NCBI RefSeq assembly: GCF_009600885.1
Contig: NZ_VCLA01000194.1
Span: 63,023 to 127,022 of the forward strand
Direction: 5' to 3'
DNA from: Streptomyces jumonjinensis
GTDB lineage: Bacteria > Actinomycetota > Actinomycetes > Streptomycetales > Streptomycetaceae
DNA: 64,000 nt
The notes under the pieces are model-generated. The model was not told where the DNA came from. It was given only the letters and a program-made list of their open reading frames with translations, and did not search any database. Below are positions 1 to 9,078 of the stretch, in pieces; positions within the stretch are counted from its first letter, which is position 1, and each line of letters begins with the position of its first letter. The position numbers and the translations under genes are program-made.

Positions 1-669
1 CCGTTTCCGTTTCCCCGGCTTGTGGCGGTGGGTCGTTCACCCTCATCCCCCCCTCTTCTCATTTGTTCTGCCCGGCCGTCGCTGCCGGGAACAACAACAT
101 ATGCACACCCCGCCCAACACTCCAGCGCACAGAGGGTGTTCGGGCGCATCGACACCAACACGACATCTATGCCTGGAAGGTGCTTCCGAGCAGGCGTTCC
201 AGCCGGGGTTGCGGACACGCGCCGGGCCTTCCGGGAAGCCTCGTTCGCCGCGAAGTGCGGAACTGGTCCGGGTCCCCCCGCGACCGTGTCAGCGGAAGGG
301 GCCCGACGGCGGCCCGGTGCGCGAGTAGGCGCCGGGCCGGGCTGTGGCCAGCGCCAGCACGGCCGGGCAGGGGGCCGGCGGTCGCGCCCAGGGGACGACG
401 CCACGCCTCATCTCTCTCGCCCTCCCGGTCCGCTGACTGCCCCGCTGATCACCGGGCCCTTTGGATTTAAACGGCGGTTCATCCCCCCGTCAACGCCCCA
501 TAAGCCGGGTACAGATGCACAGCGCAGGGAAAAAACAGACAGCATCCCGAACCTGCCGGTAACTCCAATTCCCTTTACTGTCGGCCTATTTATCCACGCA
601 GCGTGGAACCAAATGCCAAGATCGTCAATCTGGCGACGCCGGAGACGCGGGGTGCGTGCACAGAAAAAT

Positions 670-697
670 GGGCGTGCTCAAAAACCTGAGCACGCCC
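670..697 (-). terminator. Rho-independent-like terminator, minus strand
   Basis: An 11-bp perfect stem, GGGCGTGCTCA at 670-680 against TGAGCACGCCC at 687-697, has a 6-nt loop. Read on the minus strand it is followed by ATTTTTCTG, a U-tract. No minus-strand gene is visible immediately upstream, so what it terminates is unknown. Confidence 0.5.
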
Positions 698-870
698 GCG
701 AATAAGTCATACCAATGTCCGGTTCGCCCTGCAATCAACAAGATCGCCACTCGGCCAAAGCTGAACATTGGTTCAATGTCGAACAACACCAGAGATGAGG
801 CGCCTGGTCAATTCCCCCACCGCCCATTTCAAGATCGCTTTGCAGATCCTTTACTCTGTTACTGACACGT

Positions 871-904
871 AGGGCGGGGCACCACAAGTGCTCCCGCCCT
901 TTTC
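871..904 (+). terminator. Hairpin with T-run in front of the MmyB-type regulator
   Basis: AGGGCGGG and GCAC pair with GTGC and CCCGCCCT (one bulged base), followed by TTTT at 900-903. It lies about 55 nt before the start codon at 957. It could end an upstream transcript or act as an attenuator in the regulator's leader. Confidence 0.5.
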
Positions 905-956
905 CGTGCGCCCGGACACCCCCGGGCCCGCATCCCCCACACCCCTGGAGGAACCC

Positions 957-2291
957 ATGGTCGACGGCGCCCTCGCGCCCTGCCCGGACACCAGCTCCGA
1001 GCCGCTGTCCCCAGGACAGCTCCTCGGGCACCCCGGCCTACTGCGTGCCTGGCGCGCGGTCGCCGGGGAGAAGCTGGGACTGGGCGGACCTCTGTCACAG
1101 GCGGAGGTCGCGGAGGCCATCGGCCGCAGCCGGGGCTGGTACCAGAACCTGGAGAACGGCGCCCGCCCCAAGACGGACCGCGCGGTCCTCGACGCCCTGG
1201 CGAAGACCCTGCTCCTGGGCCGCGACGAACACCAGGCACTGGTCCTCGCCCTCCTCGACGGCGCCCTGACCACGATCCCGGACTCGTTCGGCAGCGCGAC
1301 CGTGCGGCGCGATCTCCAGATGCTGCTGGACCAGCAGCTTCCGAACCCGGCCTATCTGACCGACCGGGTGTGGAACATCATCGGCTACAACGCCGCCATG
1401 GCCGCCCTGTGGCCCTGGGTGCGGGAACCGGGCGCGAACCTCATCCGCTGGGCCATGCTCAGCCACGAGGCCCGCTTCCAGTACGTCGACTGGCAGCACC
1501 ACGCCGCCGAGTACGTCAAGCTGCTCCGGTACGCCAGCACCCGCTACCCGCACGACACCGACCTGTCGAAGCTGATCACCGACGTGAAGGCCGACCCCGT
1601 CTGCGGCCGGTTCTGGGACACCGATGTCGCGGCCGTCTCCGAGTCCCGCGACGGCCACCTCTTCAAGATGGCCCTGCCCTCCATGGACTACCAGCCCATC
1701 GAGGTCATCTCACACGTCCTCTTCCCCGCCTCCCTCCCCGGGGCCCGTGCCACCGTGATCACCTGGGCGGGAACCGACGAGGACACCGCCCAGGGTGCCG
1801 TGAGCGGGCAACCGACCGACCGCACACAGGAACGCCCCTCCGTGCTCTGGCCCGGCCTGCCCTTCGCCGCTGCGGAGCCCACCGCGAGCCCCCGCCTCAC
1901 CGCCACCCCCGCCGAGGCCGTCGAACTGGCCGGCCCCCGGGCTGTGCCCCTGCCGCTGCTCGGCACCCTGCTCGGCGGAGACGACTGCCACCTCGTCCTG
2001 GCCCCGGACACCGGAAGCGTCATCCGTACCACTCGCCACCAGGACGGCGAGTGGTACTTCTCCGAGACCTCCGCCGCCGACCTCCTTCGAGAACTCCGGC
2101 CGACGGAGTTCACCGGCGGCACCCTGGTCGAGTACAAGCTCGTCCTCCGGGCCTCTCTTCCCAGTGATCCCTTCGATGCGTCTCGCGCCTGCGACACTCA
2201 GCTCCGAGAGGCACGGATCCGCGCGGAGACATTGGCCGGGATCCAAGACGAGCTGGCCCATTCTTGGAACACACTGGTGCCGCTGACGTAG
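957..2291 (+). CDS. Helix-turn-helix regulator with MmyB-like ligand-binding domain
   Basis: This 444-residue protein has an XRE-type helix-turn-helix at about residues 28-90 (SQAEVAEAIGRSRGWYQNLE). A region at about 105-290 has the hallmarks of the MmyB-like ligand-binding domain common in Streptomyces regulators (LTDRVWNIIGYNAAMAALWP, RWAMLSHEAR). The C-terminal 150 residues are less familiar and run longer than the usual family length of about 280. ATG 957 was chosen because GGAGG lies 5 nt upstream; the frame also extends to 888 without a ribosome site. It faces the lanthipeptide operon end to end, so a pathway-regulator role is an inference only. Confidence 0.85.
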   Translation: MVDGALAPCPDTSSEPLSPGQLLGHPGLLRAWRAVAGEKLGLGGPLSQAEVAEAIGRSRGWYQNLENGARPKTDRAVLDALAKTLLLGRDEHQALVLALLDGALTTIPDSFGSATVRRDLQMLLDQQLPNPAYLTDRVWNIIGYNAAMAALWPWVREPGANLIRWAMLSHEARFQYVDWQHHAAEYVKLLRYASTRYPHDTDLSKLITDVKADPVCGRFWDTDVAAVSESRDGHLFKMALPSMDYQPIEVISHVLFPASLPGARATVITWAGTDEDTAQGAVSGQPTDRTQERPSVLWPGLPFAAAEPTASPRLTATPAEAVELAGPRAVPLPLLGTLLGGDDCHLVLAPDTGSVIRTTRHQDGEWYFSETSAADLLRELRPTEFTGGTLVEYKLVLRASLPSDPFDASRACDTQLREARIRAETLAGIQDELAHSWNTLVPLT

Positions 2292-2433
2292 GGGCCCGCC
2301 CCTCACGAAGGCTGGACTGCTTGCCGGATGGACTCTCAACGGGCCCGTCGGCGGCGAGCTGACGCGGGCGGAGACCGCCGTCGGGTCCGAAGGAGGGAAC
2401 ACCAGGCGGCGGGGTACCAATGCACCAGGGTTT

Positions 2434-3540
2434 TTACCGGCGTTGGCGGACAGGGACAGTCCTTCGGATCGTACGGTCGCTCGTACCCGCCGCCGCCATG
2501 AGCAGTTCGCGTAACTCGTCGGGAAGCCTTCCAGCCCCGAGGGCGCACGCGTCCAGGATCTCTCGGCAGTCCCTTTGCTGTCCTTCGGTGACGAGGGCGT
2601 TGAAGAGGGGATGCCGCAGATTCTCAAGGGCGGCGTATCCGTCGTTCTGCTTGGTCGCCCGGCGGTGCAGTTCAATTGCGACGCGACGGGCGGTGGCGGT
2701 GTCGGCCCCGATGACGTCCAAGATCGTCAGCCCGAGACGGCTGCTGAAGACGGCCGTGCCGGGGTTGGGCTCCAGGCTTTTGTACATGCCCACCAGGCTT
2801 TCCACATCGAGGTCAGCGGTTTGCTGGGCGGCTCGATGGCATAGCGCGGTGAGGCATGCCGTCACGACTTGTTCCCAGGGTTCGCCGGGTGTGGTGCCGT
2901 GGAGGAGGTCAGCGGCGTGGGCTGGGTCGTCCGTGGTGAGCGCGGCGAGGACGGCGACTTGCCGTCCGTCGAGCATCCGCTTGCCCACGCCACGGTGTTC
3001 CTCGATATGGGTGAGCGCGTCGTTCCATCGGCCTTGGGCGGTGAGGGCCCGTGCTCCGTCGGCGAGGAGGACCGTCCACAGCCAGGTCCGGACTTTGCGG
3101 CGGTCCTCCGTCGTCGCGGTCAGGCGGGCGGGGACGGCGATGCTGCCGATCTGTGCGTCCGTGTTCGTGCTGACGGCTTCGTACAGCGTGAGGAGGTGTT
3201 GTCGGGCGGTGTCTCCGTTCCCGGCGCGGATGTGGAGGCGGGCGAGGTTGACGACGGGTTCGAGTGCCCGGATGGCGCTCTGTCCGGGGAGCGGACAGGC
3301 ACGGAGGTAGGCGTCGGCGTGCCGATGGCACAGGTCTCTGGCGAGGGTGGGGAGGCCGAGGTCGGAGGCGAGGAGGGCCGACTGGTTGTAGACGGCTGAG
3401 GCTCGCGTCGGATCGTTCTGCCGTGCCGCTGTCCGGGCGAGGTCGAGCAGTGCGTGGACGCGTTCGGTGAGCGGCGGGCAGGCAGGGCGAGGCCGGGCGA
3501 CGAGTGGGAAGCGCTGAGCGATGGGGTCGTTCGGGTGCAT
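2434..3540 (-). CDS. Helical-repeat (TPR-like) protein, last gene of the lanthipeptide operon
   Basis: This is a 368-residue, all-helical, Ala/Leu/Arg-rich protein with repeated helix-pair patterns (ERVHALLDLARTAARQNDPT, ARDLCHRHADAYLRACPLPG), suggesting a TPR-like superhelix. Proteins of this kind accompany FxLD-type lanthipeptide clusters and other Streptomyces RiPP loci. The exact role (scaffold or regulator) is not known to me. ATG 3540 is preceded by AGGGGAT, and the gene starts 31 nt after the stop of the SpaB_C-type gene, so it is probably cotranscribed. It has no signal peptide and no membrane segment. Confidence 0.7.
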   Translation of the reverse strand: MHPNDPIAQRFPLVARPRPACPPLTERVHALLDLARTAARQNDPTRASAVYNQSALLASDLGLPTLARDLCHRHADAYLRACPLPGQSAIRALEPVVNLARLHIRAGNGDTARQHLLTLYEAVSTNTDAQIGSIAVPARLTATTEDRRKVRTWLWTVLLADGARALTAQGRWNDALTHIEEHRGVGKRMLDGRQVAVLAALTTDDPAHAADLLHGTTPGEPWEQVVTACLTALCHRAAQQTADLDVESLVGMYKSLEPNPGTAVFSSRLGLTILDVIGADTATARRVAIELHRRATKQNDGYAALENLRHPLFNALVTEGQQRDCREILDACALGAGRLPDELRELLMAAAGTSDRTIRRTVPVRQRR

Positions 3541-3571
3541 GGATCCCCTGTGGGTGAGCGGGTCGACGCCG

Positions 3572-4435
3572 TCAGCGGCGAGACTGGGCGGGGTCGGGAG
3601 CGCCGGCGCTCGTGGTCGCCGGGGAAGCCTTGTCGTAGGTGGTGGGATTGGGCCCGAAGACCACGTCCTTGGCGGTGGCGGCGAGAGCGGCCTGTGTGGC
3701 GTAGGGCAGGCCGAGACGGTTCCAGGCGAAGATCACGTGGTGGGCGAGGACGTCGCGGAGTCCGCGGTGGAGGGCTCCGGCGGCGGTGAGGCTGCTCAGC
3801 TCGTGTCCGGCGGTGGTGTAGGCACGGGCCCACTCCCTGGTGCGGGCCAGGAGTGCGTTCTCGCAGGTCTGGAAATCCGCGTCCACGGTGATCAGCCGTT
3901 GCACGGCGGTGCGCTGCCGGGCGGTGCTCCGCCGGCCGACCGGAAGGGGGCGGTGGGCGGCAACGCGTGCCCAGACATCGCCCTGCTCGTACCAGTCCAG
4001 GTCGGCGGCGCGCATCAGGGCGCTGCACAGCAGGAGGGATATCTCCCGCCGGTGTCCGCCGGCGGCTTGGTCCCCGTCGCGGAGATAGGTGAGCAGTCCG
4101 CGGCTGTCATGGTGGAAGAAGCGGTGGGCCGTTTCCATGGCTTCTGTTCCGCCGAAGGCGTGGATCTCGGGTTCGTAGACGATGGGAGTCCAGCCGGTGA
4201 TGTGGCCGGCAGTGGTCAGCACGTCCAGTAACCGGCCGATCTGCGAGCCGGCATCGGTGGACGGCAGGTAGCGGAGGCGCCAGCACGGGCGTTTGCGGAT
4301 GTGGAACCACGCGGTGATCGCGCCGTCGTCCTCGGCGGCGAACACGGTCGGGGCGAGGTGCTTGAGGGCCGTGTGCTCGGCACGGGTCCAGTCGGGGAAG
4401 GAGATGTTCACCTGCTGCCACGTGGGGCTGTCCAT
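3572..4435 (-). CDS. Stand-alone thiopeptide-type bacteriocin biosynthesis (SpaB_C-like) protein
   Basis: The 287-residue protein opens with WQQVNISFPDWTRAEHTALK and later WRLRYLPSTD, the pattern of the C-terminal elimination domain of LanB enzymes encoded as a separate protein. In class I lanthipeptide enzymes this domain removes glutamate from glutamylated Ser/Thr to give dehydro-amino acids. The LanB next door also carries its own C-terminal copy of the domain, so this one may be an accessory or divergent copy. ATG 4435 has GGAG upstream, 15 nt after the LanC stop. Assignment to the family is good; catalytic competence cannot be judged by eye. Confidence 0.75.
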   Translation of the reverse strand: MDSPTWQQVNISFPDWTRAEHTALKHLAPTVFAAEDDGAITAWFHIRKRPCWRLRYLPSTDAGSQIGRLLDVLTTAGHITGWTPIVYEPEIHAFGGTEAMETAHRFFHHDSRGLLTYLRDGDQAAGGHRREISLLLCSALMRAADLDWYEQGDVWARVAAHRPLPVGRRSTARQRTAVQRLITVDADFQTCENALLARTREWARAYTTAGHELSSLTAAGALHRGLRDVLAHHVIFAWNRLGLPYATQAALAATAKDVVFGPNPTTYDKASPATTSAGAPDPAQSRR

Positions 4436-4450
4436 GTCGTCTCCAGGGGT

Positions 4451-5683
4451 TCAGGCCAGGGCGAGGAAGGTGTCCCAGTGCGGGGCGGAGGTGGTTCCAG
4501 TGCCGACGGTGTGCAGGGCCAGGGCCGCTCCAGCGGTGCCGTCGAGGAGTTCGGGGGCCCGGTCGGACCGGTTGAGCGCGGCCGTCAGCCGGTCGGTCAT
4601 CTGCGGCAGCTCCGCCGCGATGGCCGGGTTTCCGGTTAGGTCGGCCATCCGCCACGCGGCGTGGAGCAGGCCGGCGGTTCCGTGGCACAGCCCGATTTCG
4701 GGAACCTGGTCCAGTTGGGCCGGGTCGTGCAGAGCGGCGAGCATCGCGTTCTCGGCGGCGCGGACGCGGGCGGGCTCGCCCAGTGCGAGACCGGCGAGTT
4801 GTTGGGCGCGGGCGGTGCCCGCCACGCCGTAGCACCAGGAGGGCCGGGGACGGAGAGCCGATTCGATGCGCCCACCGGCCGCTTGGCCAGCCGTGATGAA
4901 CCCCGGCCACCACGGTTCGGTGTCGTCGCCCTGCCGCCATCGGTCGGTCCAGGCACAGATCCGACCGGCGGCGTCGGCCAGCCCGGGAACGTCGGCACCG
5001 CGCAGGAGCGCCAGCGAGAGCACGGACAGGGTCGCGCCGATGCCGTGGGCCAGTCCGAAATTCCCGTGGCCCCCGGGGAAGTCCGGGGTCGGCTCGCCGC
5101 TGGGAGAGACGTCGGTCCACCACGAGGGCAGGGCGTCGTCCCAGTCCGGGAGGGGTTCGGTCAGCCGTACGAGATAGGCGAGCGTGTCGGCGGTGATCTC
5201 GTGGTCCGGGTGGCGGGCGAGGTGGTGTGCGGCGAACCCGGTGAGCCCGCGGATCAGGTCGAACTCCTTCATCACGGGGCGGTCGCCACGGTCGATACGG
5301 GCGTGGGACTCGGCCAGACGGCGCCGGGTGATCGAGATGGTGGCGGCGTCCAGCTTCTCCAGCGCCTTGCGGTAGCGGCCGGTCGAGCCTGCGGCAGTGT
5401 GCAGGACGAACGCGAGGGCCGGGGCGCCGAGGTAGAGGCCCGCGTTGGCAGCAGCGGTGAGGTCGTCGGAGGCTGCCCGGGAGATCCAGGTGCGTGCGGT
5501 GTCCCAGTCGCCGTGCCCGGTGCGGGCCCGTACGACATGAAGCAGGGCGATGCCCGCCGCGCCACCGGCCAGGGACTGCGGCCAGGCCCGGCCGCTGCTG
5601 GCTTCAGGCCCGGCGAGGCGCGGGTCGGCCAGTTCGGTGGCGAGGGCGTCGGCGGCGGTGAGCGCCTTCGATATCGGTCTCAC
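4451..5683 (-). CDS. lanC: Lanthionine synthetase C (LanC-type cyclase)
   Basis: The 410-residue protein shows the LanC toroid repeats (FGLAHGIGATLSVLSLALL, YGVAGTARAQQLAGLAL, CHGTAGLLHAAWRMADLTG). The zinc ligands are visible: Cys in WCYG at about residue 283 and Cys-His in CHG at about 332-333. LanC proteins catalyse addition of Cys thiols to dehydroalanine/dehydrobutyrine to form thioether rings. The GTG at 5683 is preferred over longer frames because it overlaps the LanB stop (GTGA, 5680-5683) and GGAAGGA lies just upstream. Cytoplasmic, acting with LanB on the precursor at 8812-9006. Confidence 0.92.
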   Translation of the reverse strand: MRPISKALTAADALATELADPRLAGPEASSGRAWPQSLAGGAAGIALLHVVRARTGHGDWDTARTWISRAASDDLTAAANAGLYLGAPALAFVLHTAAGSTGRYRKALEKLDAATISITRRRLAESHARIDRGDRPVMKEFDLIRGLTGFAAHHLARHPDHEITADTLAYLVRLTEPLPDWDDALPSWWTDVSPSGEPTPDFPGGHGNFGLAHGIGATLSVLSLALLRGADVPGLADAAGRICAWTDRWRQGDDTEPWWPGFITAGQAAGGRIESALRPRPSWCYGVAGTARAQQLAGLALGEPARVRAAENAMLAALHDPAQLDQVPEIGLCHGTAGLLHAAWRMADLTGNPAIAAELPQMTDRLTAALNRSDRAPELLDGTAGAALALHTVGTGTTSAPHWDTFLALA

Positions 5684-8600
5684 GAGCGGGTCCTTCCTCG
5701 TGCGGTCCAGCTCAGCGCGGCGGCGCGGGCGAGGTGCAGGCACTGGCCTTCGGCGTCGAGGTCGATCCCGGCGACGCGGGTGTGGTGCAGGTGCAGCAGT
5801 TCGGGCAGGAGGACGTTCACGTGGGCCGTGTCTGTGGTGTCGAGTACGGCCCGGTAGTCGGCCAGGGTGTCGCGCCGCCGAGTCCAAGCGGCGGCGATCC
5901 GCTCGCCACCCGGCTGCCGGGCCAGGGCGCCGTGGTCGTACGGATTACCCAGGCTCACCGCCTCTTCATAGACGTCGCGGGCGGGGGAAGTGCTGGTGGT
6001 GTGGGCGTGGTCGATCAGCCAGGCCATCGCGTCGGCGGGGTTTCCGATCAGGCCGATCGTGAGGTCGAGCATGCTGGCGGCGGTGACGGCTTGGGCGGCG
6101 GGGCCGCCGTTAGCCGCACTGGACGCGATCTGCGCGGCGGCGGCCTCGGAGTCCGCCGCGAAGAACGCCTCGGCGGCGTCGATCGCCGTGGCACCGCCGA
6201 AGCGGGCGGTCTCGGGGAAGTCGGTGTCCCACCGCACCCGGGAGAGCAGCCCGGCCCGGCGCAGTGCACGGGTCCAGCCGCCGATCACGGCGGGGGCGTC
6301 GGCAGCATGGCCGACCGGTACGACGAGGCGGAGCCGCAGATGCTCGTCAGGGTCGCGGTAGGGCAGAAACCACCACCGTGTCGTGCCGCCGAGTCCCGCG
6401 AGCAGTTCGGACAGTCGGCGCAGGATGTCGCCGTGGCGTTCGGGACGGGCGTAGAGCTTGACGAGGAACCGCCCGTCGCAGCCGGGAAGATGACCGTGTT
6501 CGTCCACCGTGCCCGGCTCGCCGTCCAGCCACCACGGTGGTCTCCGTCCCCGGCCGGTCCGGGCGAGAGGGATGACCAGCTCGTGGGGGCGCCCGCCGAT
6601 CCACCCCGCGTCCGGGGCCGCCTCCGCGCGGAGCACGGCAGTGCCCGAACGCTGCACCTGCGCGCGCAGCAGCACCCGGTGCGCGGGCTCGTCCAGGTCA
6701 AGGCGGAGGCGCTGGTCGCCGTCGCCCGCGTACACCGTGCTCGGGACGGCGACCTGCTCCCGCCACGCGACCAGGGACTCGTCCCACTGGGGCTGGTCCG
6801 TATCGCGGGCGGCGAGGTCGGCGGTGGTGAGCAGCCACCGGGCCGGGGACAGGATCGTGCGGCCGTAGCGCAGCGCGGGGAGGAACGGCAGCGCCGTCGC
6901 GGCTCCCCAGTCGAAGACCGCGCACGGGGCGCTCATCGCGTGGGTGGCCTCGGTCAGGAACCTGACCAGCGGGTGGGTGCGGTGGACCGGCTCCACCGCG
7001 TTGAGGGTCACGAACTCCAGCGGGCACCGCCGGGACCGTGAGACCAGGTAGAGGCGGTGGACGTCGGCGGTCACCGCGATGTCGTCCAGGAGCACCTGCT
7101 CCCCGGTGTGATCGTGGCACTCGCCCAGGGCGAGGATCGCGGGCATCATCGCCGGGACGCGGGCGACGTTCTCCGTGGCCGCGTGGAGCGGGGGCGCGGA
7201 TATCTGTACGGGCAGGGCACCGTCGGTCGCGTTCGCCGCCGTCGCGTACGCCTTCGCCATCCGGTCGCGGTCTTCGGCGTCGAGGAGGTGGAGGAATCGT
7301 CCGGTCACCGTCCCGGTGGTACGAGACACCCCGGTGACCGCGAGCGTGAACTCCCCGTCCTTGAGGGCATCGGGGCTGGGGGCGTTGACGCGGGCGATCA
7401 GCTCCGTCGTCGGCTGGACAGCGGTGTCGGGGCCCATCGTCGTGAGGGCGGTGATCACGGCGTCGTCCACCGCGATCTCGTGCTGACGGCGCAGGGCGGC
7501 GTTCTGCGCGAGCACGAGCAGTTTCCCGTCCCGCTCGGTCAGCGGGGCGCTCGCCGGGGCGGACGGTCCGCCGAGGAACCCGGCCGGGTAGCCGATGCCG
7601 GCGTCGCCGTCCACCGCGTCCAGGACCGGAACCACGGCGCGCGGGCCGTACCGTTCCAGGAAGCGGCCGTGCCAGCTTGACCAGCCGCTGCTGAGGAACG
7701 GGTGCCGGGCCAGCCGTACGAGTGCCGTCGCGGCCCGCGCCGCTTCGTCGGCGACCGCGGTCGGGACCGTCGCCTCCCCGTCGATCCGCAGGTCGATGCC
7801 GAGCACCGGCCCGGAGCCGGGGGCGAGTTTCCGCATCTCGGCGGTGAGCCGGTCACGGTGTTCTCCGCCCTCGGGAGACGCGGTGTGGGGCCGGTCCAGA
7901 GCGTGGGTGAAGGACCGGAGCTGCGCGACGGTGGCGGTGACCGGCTGGATGTTCTCCGCTTCAGCCGCGTCGAGGGCGTTCAGAAGGTGGTTCAGCGGAT
8001 TCGTCGTGGTGATCGGGGCGCGGAGGTTCGTGACCAGGAAGCGCTGGGCGGTCAGATCCGCCAGCAGTTTGCCGATGACCTCAGCGGGCACGCGGGGGAA
8101 GTCGCCGGCCAACTTGGCAACGAGGTCCGCGACCCGGATGGGGTGGCGGGCCGCGCCCAGGGCCAAGGTGACGGGCGGGGTGGCACGGACCTGCACGCGG
8201 ACCGGGGCGCCGCCCGAGCTGCCGGTGCCCCGGTGGTCGAGCACCAGGTGCCCGCCCTTCTCGGCCACCAGCGCATGGGTCTGCACCCTCAGGTGGGGTA
8301 GCAGGGCGCGATCTGCTTCCAACTGTTCAATCACCGTGGCCAGCCGCACGGCATCGGGCCTGCCGACGGCCCGGTGCCCGGAACCGATGCGCACGGTCAC
8401 CGTGTCGGCTAAGCGCACGGGTGCCACCCCGGCGAAGAAGCCGAACGGGGTGGCCCGGCTCGACGCCCGCAGCAGATACCGCAGGACGGCGAACGTCGCC
8501 TTTCGTACGGCGCGTTCGGGCAGGTTCTGTTCATCGCGGATGTCCCGGACACGGCGGGCCAGCACAGGACTGGCCTGTTCCAGAGCGTCCGCGAAGCCGG

Positions 8601-8739
8601 GTATCCGGAGGGTTCGCTCCAGCCACGCCCGCCAGGATTCCGCGTCTCCGCCAGGGTCGGGCCACGGCTGGACGAGATCGTCCGGAGCCCAGGCCCCGGC
8701 CCGCAGTAGCAGGGCATCGACGTGCGCGTACACCGGCAA
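5680..8739 (-). CDS. lanB: Lantibiotic dehydratase (LanB), full length with SpaB_C domain
   Basis: This 1,019-residue protein is of typical class I LanB size. The N-terminal part carries the glutamylation-domain pattern (RAVRKATFAVLRYLLRASSR followed by ATPFGFFAGV) and the middle part the SGWSSWHGRFLERYG block. From about residue 753 a SpaB_C-type elimination domain begins (FLVKLYARPERHGDILRRLS, HLRLRLVVP). The family uses glutamyl-tRNA to glutamylate Ser/Thr and then eliminates glutamate. It is separated from the precursor gene by 72 nt containing a strong hairpin and overlaps lanC by 4 nt. ATG 8739 has AAGGGGAG upstream. Confidence 0.93.
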   Translation of the reverse strand: MPVYAHVDALLLRAGAWAPDDLVQPWPDPGGDAESWRAWLERTLRIPGFADALEQASPVLARRVRDIRDEQNLPERAVRKATFAVLRYLLRASSRATPFGFFAGVAPVRLADTVTVRIGSGHRAVGRPDAVRLATVIEQLEADRALLPHLRVQTHALVAEKGGHLVLDHRGTGSSGGAPVRVQVRATPPVTLALGAARHPIRVADLVAKLAGDFPRVPAEVIGKLLADLTAQRFLVTNLRAPITTTNPLNHLLNALDAAEAENIQPVTATVAQLRSFTHALDRPHTASPEGGEHRDRLTAEMRKLAPGSGPVLGIDLRIDGEATVPTAVADEAARAATALVRLARHPFLSSGWSSWHGRFLERYGPRAVVPVLDAVDGDAGIGYPAGFLGGPSAPASAPLTERDGKLLVLAQNAALRRQHEIAVDDAVITALTTMGPDTAVQPTTELIARVNAPSPDALKDGEFTLAVTGVSRTTGTVTGRFLHLLDAEDRDRMAKAYATAANATDGALPVQISAPPLHAATENVARVPAMMPAILALGECHDHTGEQVLLDDIAVTADVHRLYLVSRSRRCPLEFVTLNAVEPVHRTHPLVRFLTEATHAMSAPCAVFDWGAATALPFLPALRYGRTILSPARWLLTTADLAARDTDQPQWDESLVAWREQVAVPSTVYAGDGDQRLRLDLDEPAHRVLLRAQVQRSGTAVLRAEAAPDAGWIGGRPHELVIPLARTGRGRRPPWWLDGEPGTVDEHGHLPGCDGRFLVKLYARPERHGDILRRLSELLAGLGGTTRWWFLPYRDPDEHLRLRLVVPVGHAADAPAVIGGWTRALRRAGLLSRVRWDTDFPETARFGGATAIDAAEAFFAADSEAAAAQIASSAANGGPAAQAVTAASMLDLTIGLIGNPADAMAWLIDHAHTTSTSPARDVYEEAVSLGNPYDHGALARQPGGERIAAAWTRRRDTLADYRAVLDTTDTAHVNVLLPELLHLHHTRVAGIDLDAEGQCLHLARAAALSWTARGRTRS

Positions 8740-8755
8740 CTCCCCTTCGTGGAGC

Positions 8756-8791
8756 GCGGTGCCCGGCCGGCCGAAGCTGGCCGGGCACCGC
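8756..8791 (-). terminator. Hairpin between precursor gene and lanB (probable attenuator)
   Basis: Thirteen perfect base pairs, GCGGTGCCCGGCC against GGCCGGGCACCGC, with a short loop, fill half of the 72-nt gap between the precursor stop and the LanB start. No U-run follows. Such hairpins after RiPP precursor genes commonly reduce read-through into the enzyme genes, so precursor is made in excess; that role is inferred here. Confidence 0.6.
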
Positions 8792-8811
8792 AGTTCAGTC
8801 CTTCGGGCCTG

Positions 8812-9006
8812 CTACGGGCAGGTGGTCGAGCAGGCGGACTGGCAGGTCACACCGCAGCCGTCGTCGGTCATCCGGATGAGCCGGTCGGCCGACGGGCCGG
8901 ACTCCACGATCGAGACATCCAGGTCCCAGTTCTCGAAGCTCTCCTCCTCGCCCGCGTTCTGCGGGTGCGGCGCTATCGCCGCGTCTTCGATCTGCTGTAC
9001 GGACAC
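8812..9006 (-). CDS. lanA: FxLD-family class I lanthipeptide precursor
   Basis: The 64-residue peptide has an acidic leader with the motif WDLDVSIVESGP (the FxLD-type box, here with Trp in place of Phe) and a core rich in Cys/Ser/Thr: TDDGCGVTCQSACSTTCP at the very C-terminus. There are four Cys and five or six Ser/Thr available for up to four thioether rings. An Asp-Gly step just before the first Cys suits aspartimide/isoaspartate formation by the adjacent methyltransferase. The start is GTG 9006 with GGGAGG 6 nt upstream. Leader cleavage site and ring pattern cannot be read from sequence; no dedicated protease or transporter gene is seen nearby. Confidence 0.9.
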   Translation of the reverse strand: MSVQQIEDAAIAPHPQNAGEEESFENWDLDVSIVESGPSADRLIRMTDDGCGVTCQSACSTTCP

Positions 9007-9078
9007 AACAACCTCCCTGATAGTTGGGTGGTGCGAATGCCCCGTGCCCCCGTGACGATGCCGCAGGGGCCGGGGAGC

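Larger units (their letters stand above)
1..956. other. Intergenic region with an AT-enriched 400-bp stretch and two hairpins
   Basis: No convincing gene is seen. Roughly 460-870 is clearly less GC-rich than the rest of the window. It holds two hairpins: one at 670-697 followed by a U-run when read on the minus strand, and one at 871-900 followed by TTTT on the plus strand, about 55 bases before the regulator at 957. Long open frames on the plus strand at 22-705 have no family resemblance and no good ribosome site. The stretch may be leader or terminator sequence, or the remnant of a mobile element. Confidence 0.5.

Noticed and set aside
22..705. Long plus-strand open frame at the left edge
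   Set aside because: Composition looks like chance read-through of GC-rich DNA, with no ribosome site and no family features; it crosses the AT-richer block and a terminator.
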